64,000 bases of DNA from Sphingomonas sp. (GTDB taxonomy: Bacteria; Pseudomonadota; Alphaproteobacteria; Sphingomonadales; Sphingomonadaceae), in NCBI GenBank assembly GCA_017304655.1, contig JAFKLY010000006.1, positions 407,384-471,383 of the forward strand, in the 5' to 3' direction. A model generated the notes under the pieces. The model was given only the letters and a program-made list of their open reading frames with translations, was not told the origin of the DNA and did no database searches. The position numbers and the translations under genes were made by a program. Of the stretch, positions 1 through 7,068 are shown one piece after another. Position 1 is the stretch's first letter; each line of letters begins with the position of its first letter.

Positions 1-208
1 GGTCGAGATCGAGATATGGCCGTCCTCCACGCTGTTCCGCGCCGGCGAGACGCTGCGCGTGCTGGTCAAGGGCATGGATATCTATCGTGAGGGCCTGCCC
101 AACCTGCCGTTCGCGCGGCACGAGGAGCTGCGCAATGCCGGCCGTCATGTGATCCACACCGGCGGCAAATATGACAGCCATCTGCTCGTGCCGGTGATCC
201 CGGCCTGA
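1..208 (+). CDS. CocE/NonD-type hydrolase, C-terminal end (partial)
   Basis: Only the last 68 residues are in the window, read in the frame beginning at base 2 and ending in TGA at 206-208. The segments VEIEIWPSSTLFRAGETLRV and GRHVIHTGGKYDSHLLVPVI match the jelly-roll C-terminal domain of X-Pro dipeptidyl-peptidase S15 / CocE hydrolases, which act on esters or acyl-peptides. The catalytic alpha/beta domain lies outside the window, so activity cannot be judged. A strong terminator follows directly, so this is the last gene of its transcript. Confidence 0.8.
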   Translation, partial: VEIEIWPSSTLFRAGETLRVLVKGMDIYREGLPNLPFARHEELRNAGRHVIHTGGKYDSHLLVPVIPA

Positions 209-227
209 GCCGAGCGGCCAAGGAACG

Positions 228-258
228 AAAAAAAAGGGCGCCGGTCGGCGCCCTTTTT
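228..258. terminator. Bidirectional rho-independent terminator
   Basis: A perfect 7-bp stem GGGCGCC / GGCGCCC (236-242 and 247-253) with a GGTC loop is flanked by an eight-A run on the left and five T on the right. It can end the CocE-like gene on the plus strand and the DUF3237 operon on the minus strand. Confidence 0.85.
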
Positions 259-358
259 GTTTGCCTGTCGCGGCTCACCGCGCGGGCTGTCATCGCAAGA
301 TGCCGCGATGCTTACGCATCAGCATCTTGAAACGCTCAAGCGCCGCGCGGGCTTGGGA

Positions 359-841
359 TCACTGCTTCACGGCGTAATAAGTGAAGATCGAGTGGTCCGG
401 GTTGGAGCGGCGGCTGCCGGTGCCGATGATCAGCGTGCGGCTGATCCAGTCATGCGGGCCTTCCGGCACGACGAAGGTCGGCGAGAAGCAGAAATAGGAG
501 GGCTGCGGCGTCCCCTCGTCGATGCGGCGGTCCTCGCCGGGCTTGGCGGGCACGAGATAGCCATTGTTGTTGATGTAGATCTTCGTGCCGTCATCGGTTT
601 CGAGCAGATAATGCGAATTGATGATGATCGTGCCGTCGCCGCGAATCTTGGCGAAGTCCGCGCCGCTATCCGGCACGACCCGGCCGGAGAGGCGGGGGCC
701 GTAAATGGTGCCGGATGAGCAGGGCGTATAGCCCTGATAGCCGCCACCGGGCAGTGGACCGAAATGGCAACGCTCGGGGCGAAACTCGACGCGCATCTCG
801 AACACATATTCAAGATGGGCAGGAACCTGGGGATCGTTCAT
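359..841 (-). CDS. DUF3237 domain-containing protein
   Basis: This 160-residue protein belongs to the DUF3237 family of small barrel proteins often found in aromatic and phenylpropanoid catabolic clusters; the biochemical role is not established. Family-like features are an N-terminal YVFEMRVEF strand, a GTIYGPRLSGRVVPDSGADF segment, a YLLETDDGTKIYINNNGY motif and a VPEGPHDWISRT segment near the C-terminus. Two in-frame ATGs exist at 847 and 841; AAAAGGG sits against the first, so the second gives proper spacing. It is last in a minus-strand operon with a DUF3237 paralogue and a SnoaL protein. Confidence 0.8.
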   Translation of the reverse strand: MNDPQVPAHLEYVFEMRVEFRPERCHFGPLPGGGYQGYTPCSSGTIYGPRLSGRVVPDSGADFAKIRGDGTIIINSHYLLETDDGTKIYINNNGYLVPAKPGEDRRIDEGTPQPSYFCFSPTFVVPEGPHDWISRTLIIGTGSRRSNPDHSIFTYYAVKQ

Positions 842-891
842 GGGCATCCCTTTTCAATGTCTGGGAAAAGCGTCGTAGGCCGGTTCCGCCG

Positions 892-1383
892 TCACAGCAG
901 CATGAAGTAGTGGATGCGGTTCGCCTGCGGGATCTTCTCGGCGACGCCGACGAAGATGTGCTTCGCCAGCCAGTCATGCGGGCCTTCCGGCACATCGAAC
1001 TTGGGGCTGACGCGCATGTAATAATCCTCGGCCGCCACGTCCTCGTTGCGGGCCATGCGCTCCATGGCGTCGCCTTCGGCCCAGCGATAGCCACGGCTCT
1101 GGAGGTAGATGGGCGTGCCGTCGTCGGCTTCGAGCAGGTAGCGCGCGTCGAAATCAATCACGCCATTGGGCCGCAGCAGCGGGAAGTCGCCACCGCTCAT
1201 CGGGATGACGCGGCCCTTGATGCGCGGTCCCTCGAACGTGCCCTGCGCGGCCCAGATGGCGGCGCGGGTGGCGCCCATGCTGCTCGGGGTGATCCAGATC
1301 GGCCGGGTCAGGTCGATCGCGACCGTGAAGGCGAATTCGAACCGGGGTGCAAAGGGGTGCGGCGGTGGGGCGGGTGGCGTCAT
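892..1383 (-). CDS. DUF3237 domain-containing protein (second copy)
   Basis: A 163-residue paralogue of the next gene. It shares the order of motifs: FAFTVAIDLTRPI strand, GTFEGPRIKGRVIPMSGGDF, RYLLEADDGTPIYLQSRGY and VPEGPHDWLAKH. A GGAG ribosome site lies about ten bases before ATG at 1383. It is the middle gene of a three-gene minus-strand operon (spacings 24 and 50 bases). Two divergent DUF3237 copies side by side suggest they act as a pair or on stereoisomers, but that is inference; no catalytic residue can be assigned. Confidence 0.8.
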   Translation of the reverse strand: MTPPAPPPHPFAPRFEFAFTVAIDLTRPIWITPSSMGATRAAIWAAQGTFEGPRIKGRVIPMSGGDFPLLRPNGVIDFDARYLLEADDGTPIYLQSRGYRWAEGDAMERMARNEDVAAEDYYMRVSPKFDVPEGPHDWLAKHIFVGVAEKIPQANRIHYFMLL

Positions 1384-1407
1384 GTTTGTCTGTCTCCTGT
1401 CAGCGGG

Positions 1408-1806
1408 TCAGGCGGCCGGAAGGACGGGCAGCGTCTTGTACCGGGCACCCAGAATGCGCGCGAACTTGCCGTCGCGCAGATAATAGAAGCCGAGGCTTTC
1501 GATGTTGAGTGACTGGCCTTTCATCAGGGGCCCGGCGATGAAGTCGGGCCAATCCTCAAGGCCGTAGAACTCGGTGCGCACATGGCAGGCGAGCGTATCC
1601 GGCCCGGCGGCCACGGCGAGAATGTCCAATGTCTCGCGGACCTTCGACTTCACGTCGCGATAAAAATCGAGAATGGCGTCCCGGCCGACGATCTGGCGCT
1701 TCTCTCCCAGATTGAAGATCACGTCGTCGCAATAATAGCGACCGAAACCCTCGAAATCGTTGGCGTTGAAGCGAGCGATGTAGTCCGCATAGTCTGCTTC
1801 GGTCAT
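1408..1806 (-). CDS. SnoaL/NTF2-like protein
   Basis: A 132-residue single-domain NTF2-fold (SnoaL-like) protein. The fold is used by small-molecule isomerases, dehydratases and lyases. Visible family segments are YIARFNANDFEGFGRYYCDD, GRDAILDFYRDVK, HVRTEFYGLEDWPDF and FYYLRDGKFARI. The same segments recur in the genes at 9299 and 14021, so these three are paralogues. It starts the operon carrying two DUF3237 genes. GGGGAGAGGG lies directly before the ATG. A GTTGTTGATTC motif sits just upstream at 1829. Confidence 0.8.
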   Translation of the reverse strand: MTEADYADYIARFNANDFEGFGRYYCDDVIFNLGEKRQIVGRDAILDFYRDVKSKVRETLDILAVAAGPDTLACHVRTEFYGLEDWPDFIAGPLMKGQSLNIESLGFYYLRDGKFARILGARYKTLPVLPAA

Positions 1807-1828
1807 CCCCTCTCCCCACGCTGATTCC

Positions 1829-1845
1829 GTTGTTGATTCTTCAAC
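1829..1845 (+). promoter_or_regulatory. Candidate operator A, GTTGTTGAwTC motif
   Basis: GTTGTTGATTCTTCAAC lies 23 bases upstream of the SnoaL gene that reads leftward. It contains the inverted repeat GTTGA-TTCT-TCAAC. The 11-base core GTTGTTGAwTC recurs at 16123-16133 and 11116-11126 (both on the minus strand), in other promoter regions of this catabolic cluster. A regulator site is inferred; the protein is unknown, although MarR-type regulators are encoded next to two of the three sites. Confidence 0.5.
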
Positions 1846-1860
1846 ACGTAAGCAGCCCGG

Positions 1861-1875
1861 GGTTGCCGATCAACC
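1861..1875. promoter_or_regulatory. Inverted repeat GGTTG-N5-CAACC in divergent promoter region
   Basis: GGTTGCCGATCAACC is a perfect 5-bp inverted repeat between the leftward SnoaL operon and the rightward tandem-MarR gene. A position in a divergent intergenic region beside a MarR gene fits an autoregulatory operator, but the repeat is short and could be chance. Confidence 0.3.
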
Positions 1876-2020
1876 ATTATTCGCCGTTGCCAAGCGGTCC
1901 CATTTTTGGTCGAAGTTGTTTGAGGGGACAAAAGCGACATGGGGGTGTTGGCGCGTGGCTAGGGGAGGAGTTGGACTTGCGGCGGTTGCGCCGCCGCCAT
2001 CGGCGGGGCAGGGGCGCCCC

Positions 2021-2944
2021 GTGCCGATCGAGGACGTTATGCGCGTCTTTCTGCGCAAGCCCGGCTTCCTGCTCAATCGCATCGATCAGATCATCAATGC
2101 GCTCTACGGCATGCAGCCCGGCGCCGGGGAGACACTGGCCCAGGCGGAGCTGCTGCTGGCGATCGAGGCCGGCGGCGAGAGCGACCAGGTCGGTCTTGCC
2201 CGCGCCTGTGGTATCGACACCTCCACCACGGCGATCATCCTCGACAATCTGGAGATGACCGGGCTGATCACGCGCGTTCAGGATCGGCGCGACCGGCGGC
2301 GCAGCCTTCCCGTGCTCACCGGCAAGGGGCAGGCGCGCATGGCCGATGTGCGGGGCGCCTTCGCGTCCCTTCAGGAGGATCTGCTGAGCGGGCTGGATGC
2401 CGGCGAGCGGGCCGGGCTGGTGGATCTGCTCGGGCGCGTCGCGCGGGCGGACGATCGCAATGCGCCCCGGTGGGATATCGCGTCCTCGCCATTCGCGCAG
2501 GCGCCGAGCGTGCTGTTTCGGCGCGCCTTGCAGATCAGCCATGCGCATTTCACGGCCTGTGTCGCCCCGCTGGTGGTGACGCTGCGGCAGTTCTCTGCGC
2601 TGGTGATCCTGCATCTGCATCCCGGTCTCAGCCAGGTGGAGTTCGCCCGGATCTACGGGCTGGACCCCTCCACCTGCGCGATCGTGCTCAAGAAGGCGGC
2701 GGCGCGCGGCCTGCTGGAAGCGGTGCGATCGCCCGACGATCGGCGCAAGACGCTCTACACCACCACCGCGCTGGGCCGCGAGCAGGCGGCGATCATCCAG
2801 CCCGAGGCCGACCGTTCAGAGAGGCTCGCGCTCGGGATGCTGACGCCCGCGGACTACGACAGGCTGCTGGCGATGCTGCAAGCGGTTGTGCGCCGCCATT
2901 CCCCGCGCCTGCGCTATCCCGGCTGCTTGCCGATGGATGAATAA
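2021..2944 (+). CDS. Tandem MarR-domain transcriptional regulator
   Basis: The protein has two MarR winged-helix domains in one chain (about residues 1-145 and 150-307). Domain one shows AELLLAIEAGGESDQVGLAR, a DTSTTAIILDNLEMTGLI recognition helix and a DRRDRRRSL wing; domain two shows FSALVILHLHPGLSQVEFAR, DPSTCAIVLKKAAARGLLEA and SPDDRRKTLY. Ordinary MarR proteins are single-domain dimers of about 140-180 residues. The start is uncertain: GTG at 2021 has AGGGG six bases upstream, ATG at 2039 is next, and the frame is open back to TTG at 1916. It likely controls the flanking operons. Confidence 0.8.
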   Translation: MPIEDVMRVFLRKPGFLLNRIDQIINALYGMQPGAGETLAQAELLLAIEAGGESDQVGLARACGIDTSTTAIILDNLEMTGLITRVQDRRDRRRSLPVLTGKGQARMADVRGAFASLQEDLLSGLDAGERAGLVDLLGRVARADDRNAPRWDIASSPFAQAPSVLFRRALQISHAHFTACVAPLVVTLRQFSALVILHLHPGLSQVEFARIYGLDPSTCAIVLKKAAARGLLEAVRSPDDRRKTLYTTTALGREQAAIIQPEADRSERLALGMLTPADYDRLLAMLQAVVRRHSPRLRYPGCLPMDE

Positions 2945-3010
2945 ACAGAAGATAATCAGCCTATTGGAGGCCGTCTTTGACGGTGTGCCACAGGATCAGA
3001 AAACCTCTTG

Positions 3011-3024
3011 ATTGATGGATCAAT
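3011..3024. promoter_or_regulatory. Palindrome ATTGAT-GG-ATCAAT upstream of the dioxygenase operon
   Basis: A perfect 6-bp inverted repeat with a two-base spacer lies 64 bases before the aldehyde dehydrogenase ATG. The spacer is two, not four, so it is not an FNR box although the half-sites look alike. It is a candidate operator for the 3088-8520 operon. Confidence 0.4.
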
Positions 3025-3087
3025 GTCCATATACAACGATGTCTGACTATTGCAGGTGAGTCTTTCGCCTGGGGAGAGGACGGAATA

Positions 3088-4542
3088 ATGGCGGACAGTG
3101 AAAGGCGGACCATATCGGTTCGCGACCCGCGCACCGGCGCGGTCGATTTCGCGCTGACGGTGGCGACGGCCGAGGACGTGGCGCAGAAGGCTGCCACATT
3201 GCGGGCCAATCAGGTCGCCTGGGGCGCAAAGTCGCTGGCGGAGCGCATCGGCGTCATGCAGCGTTTCCTGGGCGAAGTCGCTCGCCGCAAAGACGCGATT
3301 GCCGAGGCTGACGCGGCGGATACCGGGGGGTGCCACACCTCCTATCTCCAGGGCTTCATCACCATGGGCAATATCGGCGGCTGGATCGAGGACGCGCAGG
3401 CCGCGCTCGACAAGGCGAGCTATGAAGGCCCCTCGCGCGCCGTGCCGAGCGTGACGGTGCGCACGCAGTTCGTGCCTTATCCGCTGGTGAGCGTGATCGG
3501 TCCGTGGAACGCGCCGATGATGCTCGTGTTGCTGGACGCCATTCCCGCGCTGTTCGCCGGCTGCGCTGTGCTCATCAAGGCGTCCGAAGTGACGCCGCGC
3601 TGGGTCGAGGCGCTGTTCGAGGCGGTGGCGCAGGTGCCGGAGCTGGCCGGTGTGTTCGATTATGTGCATGGCGACGGCTCGACCGGGCAGGCGATGATCG
3701 ACGCGTCTGATCTCGTCTGCTTCACCGGCAGCGTGCCGACCGGCCGCAAGATCGCGGTGCAGTGCGCGCAGCGGCTCATCCCCTGCTATCTGGAGCTGGG
3801 CGGCAAGGACCCGGTGATCGTGACGGCCGATGCCGATCTGGAGCGCGCCTCCACGGCGGTGCTGCGCGGCGCGGTTCATGCGAATGGCATGGTCTGCTTC
3901 TCGGTCGAGCGCATCTATGTGCATGAGAGCATCCATGATGCCTTCGTCGCGCTGCTGGTCGAGAAGGCAGGGAAAGTGCGCCTCAATTGCGACAATCCGC
4001 GCGCCGGGCACCTTCATCCGTTCACCTTCGCGCCGCAGGCGCAGATCGTCGCGAAGCAGATCGAGGAGGCCGTGGCCAAGGGCGCCACGGTGCTGACGGG
4101 CGGCAAGGTCGAGGAGATTGGCGGCGGGCTCTACATGCGCCCGACCGTCATCACCGGCGTCAATCACGACATGGCGCTGATGAAGGACGAGACCTTCGGC
4201 CCGATCCTGCCGGTCATGCCGTTCAGCACGGTGGAGGAAGCGATTGCGCTCGCCAACGATACCGCGTTCGGTCTCACCGCCAATGTGATCGCGGGCAGCG
4301 AGGCGGAAGCGCTCGCCATCGGCCAGCAGATCAATGCCGGCTCGGTGTTCATGCAGGATACCTTCCTGACCTTTGCCAAGAACCGCACGGTTGGCAGCAA
4401 CAGCTTCGGCGTTTCGGGCGTGGGTGGCGGCTCGCGCACCGGGCCGGAGGCGATCCTGCGCTACGTCCGCCGCAAGGCGCTGCTCACGCAGCATGGCGAG
4501 CCGGCGGATATCCAGAACGACCATCATCTCGGACAGCATTGA
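3088..4542 (+). CDS. NAD(P)+-dependent aldehyde dehydrogenase
   Basis: A 484-residue ALDH-superfamily enzyme that oxidises an aldehyde to its acid. The general base lies in ELGGKDP (Glu236) and the nucleophile in NGMVCFSVERI (Cys270); the spacing of 34 residues is canonical. VSVIGPWNAPMMLVLLDAIPAL and FTGSVPTGRKIA are the cofactor-binding segments. The Cys context MVCFS differs from the usual GQxC. GGGGAGAGGA precedes the ATG. It is first in an operon with an NTF2 protein, alcohol dehydrogenase, esterase and stilbene-cleaving dioxygenase, so an aromatic aldehyde such as vanillin or 4-hydroxybenzaldehyde is a likely substrate (inference). Confidence 0.88.
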   Translation: MADSERRTISVRDPRTGAVDFALTVATAEDVAQKAATLRANQVAWGAKSLAERIGVMQRFLGEVARRKDAIAEADAADTGGCHTSYLQGFITMGNIGGWIEDAQAALDKASYEGPSRAVPSVTVRTQFVPYPLVSVIGPWNAPMMLVLLDAIPALFAGCAVLIKASEVTPRWVEALFEAVAQVPELAGVFDYVHGDGSTGQAMIDASDLVCFTGSVPTGRKIAVQCAQRLIPCYLELGGKDPVIVTADADLERASTAVLRGAVHANGMVCFSVERIYVHESIHDAFVALLVEKAGKVRLNCDNPRAGHLHPFTFAPQAQIVAKQIEEAVAKGATVLTGGKVEEIGGGLYMRPTVITGVNHDMALMKDETFGPILPVMPFSTVEEAIALANDTAFGLTANVIAGSEAEALAIGQQINAGSVFMQDTFLTFAKNRTVGSNSFGVSGVGGGSRTGPEAILRYVRRKALLTQHGEPADIQNDHHLGQH

Positions 4543-4581
4543 GACGCAAACGACAATCAGACTGGGGCGGAGAAGACAGAT

Positions 4582-5088
4582 ATGGCATGGCAACTGAGCG
4601 CGCTCGACCGGCTCGAAATCCAGGAACTCTATTCGCGCTACGCCTGGGGCATCGACCTGGCGGATGCCGACATGGCGCTCTCCACCTTCACTCAGGATGC
4701 CTGGTTCGACCATCTCTGGCAGGGCCGCGTGCAGGGCCATGAGGCGATCCTGGAGAATCTGAAGTCGCTTTGGAACGACCGGCAGAGCTGGTGGTATGGC
4801 CGCCAGCACCTGATGAACCACTTCATCATGGAGCCGCGCGCGGAGGACGGCGAGGTGGACGTGCGCTGCTTCTTCCAGATCGTGCAGTTCCAGACGGACT
4901 ATCACACCAATTTCGTCTTCGGCATCGGCACGCGCATCGACCATGTGACGAAGAAGGAAGGCGTGTGGCGCTTCCAGTCGCTGCATGTGAATGCGTGGAC
5001 CGCTGCCGATCAGGTGCCGTGGAAGGGCGACATTCTGCTCAAGCAGAAGCCGAGCCACAAGGCGCCGCCAGTCGCAGGAGCGAAGTGA
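4582..5088 (+). CDS. NTF2/SnoaL-fold protein, candidate LdpA-like gamma-formaldehyde lyase
   Basis: A 168-residue NTF2-fold protein with an N-terminal LDRLEIQELYSRYAWGIDLAD helix, a central LMNHFIME strand and a C-terminal VWRFQSLHVNAWT strand. It differs from the shorter paralogues at 1408, 9299 and 14021. LdpA of Novosphingobium and Sphingobium is an NTF2-fold enzyme that removes formaldehyde from beta-1 diarylpropanes to give lignostilbene. This gene is in one operon with a lignostilbene-dioxygenase-like enzyme and an aldehyde dehydrogenase, which is why I propose that role. Other dehydratase or isomerase activity remains possible. The stop overlaps the next start (TGATG). Confidence 0.7.
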   Translation: MAWQLSALDRLEIQELYSRYAWGIDLADADMALSTFTQDAWFDHLWQGRVQGHEAILENLKSLWNDRQSWWYGRQHLMNHFIMEPRAEDGEVDVRCFFQIVQFQTDYHTNFVFGIGTRIDHVTKKEGVWRFQSLHVNAWTAADQVPWKGDILLKQKPSHKAPPVAGAK

Positions 5089-6188
5089 TGCAGATCACCG
5101 CTGCCGTCAGTCGCGCCAATCAGGCCGCGCCCAGTCTGGAACAGCTGGAGTTGGAAGCGCCGCGCGCGGGCGAATTGCTCGTGCGCATCGTCGCGGTCGG
5201 TATCTGCCATACCGATCTGCACGAGCATCCCGGCCGTCATGCGCCGCACCCCATCGTGCTCGGCCATGAAGGGGCGGGCGTGGTCGCGGCGCTGGGTGAG
5301 GGCGTGCGCGGGTTCGCTGTTGGCGATCATGTGCTGCTCTCCGGCAGCAGCTGCGGCCAGTGCCCAAGCTGCGTGGCTGGCCGCCCGACTTATTGCGACC
5401 TTGCCATGCCGATGAACTTTGGCGGCAAGCGGCTGGATGGATCGACGGCGCTGTCCTGCGGTGACGAGACAATCCACTCGCATTTCTTCGGCCAGTCCTC
5501 CTTCGCGACCCACAGCATCGTGCCGGAGCGCACGGCCGTGAAGATCGACAAGGATATTCCGCTCGATCTGGCGGCGCCGCTCGGCTGCGGCGTCATCACC
5601 GGCGCGGGATCTGTGATCGAGGCGCTGAAGGTGGGAGTGGGCGCCACCATTGCCATCTTCGGCACCGGCGGCGTCGGGCTCTCGGCGGTCATGGCGGCGC
5701 GGCTGGTCGGCGCGCGGCGGATCGTCGCAGTGGACATCAATCAGGCCCGGCTCGATCTGGCGCTGGAGCTGGGCGCGACCGATGCCATCCGCGCCGACGG
5801 CGAGAATGTCGTGCAGCAAATCCGGGCGATCACCGGGCGCGGCGTGGACTTCAGCTTCAACACGACGACGGTCGCGGCCGTCCACACGATGGCGCTGGAA
5901 TGCCTCGCGATGAACGGCACGGCCGGCTTCGTCGCGGCACCGCGCGGCGAGTGGGCACCGGCGATGTTCCCCATGCTGGCGGGCGGACGGCAATTGCGCG
6001 GCATTCTGGGCGGCGACGCCAATCCGCGCACCTTCCTGCCGGTCTTGATCGATTACTGGAAGCAGGGCCGCTTTCCGTTCGACCGGCTCATCAAAGCCTA
6101 TCGATTCGACGAGATCGGTCAGGCATTCCATGACAGTGAAAGTGGCGCGGTCATCAAGGCCGTGCTCAAGGTTGGAGAAGCTGCATGA
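5088..6188 (+). CDS. Zinc-dependent alcohol dehydrogenase (MDR family)
   Basis: A 366-residue medium-chain zinc alcohol dehydrogenase related to aryl-alcohol and class III enzymes. GICHTDLHEHPG and GHEGAGVV supply the catalytic zinc ligands; CGQCPSCVAGRPTYC gives four structural-zinc cysteines; IFGTGGVGLSAVMAA is the NAD Rossmann loop with a following acidic VDINQ. The ATG at 5088 overlaps the upstream stop by one base; the frame is open further left, but that is a shadow of the NTF2 gene. Its place in the operon suggests oxidation or reduction of a benzylic alcohol (inference). Confidence 0.87.
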   Translation: MQITAAVSRANQAAPSLEQLELEAPRAGELLVRIVAVGICHTDLHEHPGRHAPHPIVLGHEGAGVVAALGEGVRGFAVGDHVLLSGSSCGQCPSCVAGRPTYCDLAMPMNFGGKRLDGSTALSCGDETIHSHFFGQSSFATHSIVPERTAVKIDKDIPLDLAAPLGCGVITGAGSVIEALKVGVGATIAIFGTGGVGLSAVMAARLVGARRIVAVDINQARLDLALELGATDAIRADGENVVQQIRAITGRGVDFSFNTTTVAAVHTMALECLAMNGTAGFVAAPRGEWAPAMFPMLAGGRQLRGILGGDANPRTFLPVLIDYWKQGRFPFDRLIKAYRFDEIGQAFHDSESGAVIKAVLKVGEAA

Positions 6189-7036
6189 CTCCTGAAATCC
6201 GCGAAAAACTCCGCGCCTTCGGCACTGAACTCACGCCCGGCATGTTGGGCGGCACGCAGGAACTCTACCGGGCGTTGCAGCCGGGCCTGCCGTCCCACGC
6301 GGTCGTGACGCGCGATCTGTTCTACGGCCCGCACGCGCGCAACCGGCTCGATGTGTTCACGCGGGACGACGGGCTGACCAACGCGCCGGTGCTGGTCTTC
6401 GTGCATGGCGGCGGCTTCGTGATGGGCGACAAGACCACGGAAGGCTCGCCCTTCTATGACAATATCGGCGCCTTCGCGGTGGACAGCGGCTATGTCGGCG
6501 TCACCATCACCTATCGGCTGGCGCCGGAAGTGACCTGGCCGGCGGGCGGAGAAGATGTCGCCCTCGCTGTCGATTGGCTGCGCGAGAACATCGCGCAATA
6601 TGGCGGCAATCCGGATCGCATCGTCGTCATGGGCCAGTCGGCGGGCGCGGTGCATGTCGCCGACTATGTCGCGCGCTTCTCGCCCAAGGTGGCGGGCGCG
6701 ATCATGTGCTCGGGCCTCTACAATGTCGCTTCGGCCGAGGCGAACCAGTTCCAGAAGGCCTATTATGGTGAGGATGCCGCTGGCTATGGCCAGGCATCCT
6801 CGGTCGCCGGGCTGATCCAGAGCAAGACGCCGATGCTGATGACGGTCTGCGAGTTCGATCCGGTCGATTTCCAGCGCCAGGCCGCCGATTTCGTCAGTCG
6901 TTACACGACCGCACGCAATGCCTTCCCGCGCCTGCACTGGCTGCACGGGCACAATCATCTCTCGCCGGTGCTGGAGATCGGCGCGCCGGACAGTGACCTT
7001 GAGCGCTACATCACCGAGTTCATTGCCGCGCTCTGA
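6185..7036 (+). CDS. Alpha/beta hydrolase, HSL-type carboxylesterase
   Basis: A 283-residue hormone-sensitive-lipase-like alpha/beta hydrolase. VHGGGFVMGD is the oxyanion motif, VMGQSAGAVHVADY holds the nucleophilic Ser, VCEFDPVDF the acid and LHGHNHLSPV the His. The first ATG overlaps the alcohol dehydrogenase stop (ATGA), so the two are co-translated. It has no signal peptide and should be cytoplasmic. In context it may hydrolyse an aromatic ester or lactone of the degradation route; the substrate cannot be read from sequence. Confidence 0.85.
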   Translation: MTPEIREKLRAFGTELTPGMLGGTQELYRALQPGLPSHAVVTRDLFYGPHARNRLDVFTRDDGLTNAPVLVFVHGGGFVMGDKTTEGSPFYDNIGAFAVDSGYVGVTITYRLAPEVTWPAGGEDVALAVDWLRENIAQYGGNPDRIVVMGQSAGAVHVADYVARFSPKVAGAIMCSGLYNVASAEANQFQKAYYGEDAAGYGQASSVAGLIQSKTPMLMTVCEFDPVDFQRQAADFVSRYTTARNAFPRLHWLHGHNHLSPVLEIGAPDSDLERYITEFIAAL

Positions 7037-7068
7037 CGCGGCGATCAGAAGACAGGAGCAGGATCATC

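Noticed and set aside
3011..3024. Possible FNR box before the aldehyde dehydrogenase operon
   Set aside because: Half-sites fit, but the spacer is two bases rather than four, so FNR would not bind; kept only as a generic palindrome.
2956..5058. Minus-strand open frame of about 700 codons
   Set aside because: It is exactly opposite the aldehyde dehydrogenase and NTF2 genes, has Arg/His/Ala-rich low-complexity content and no family motif; a GC-rich shadow.
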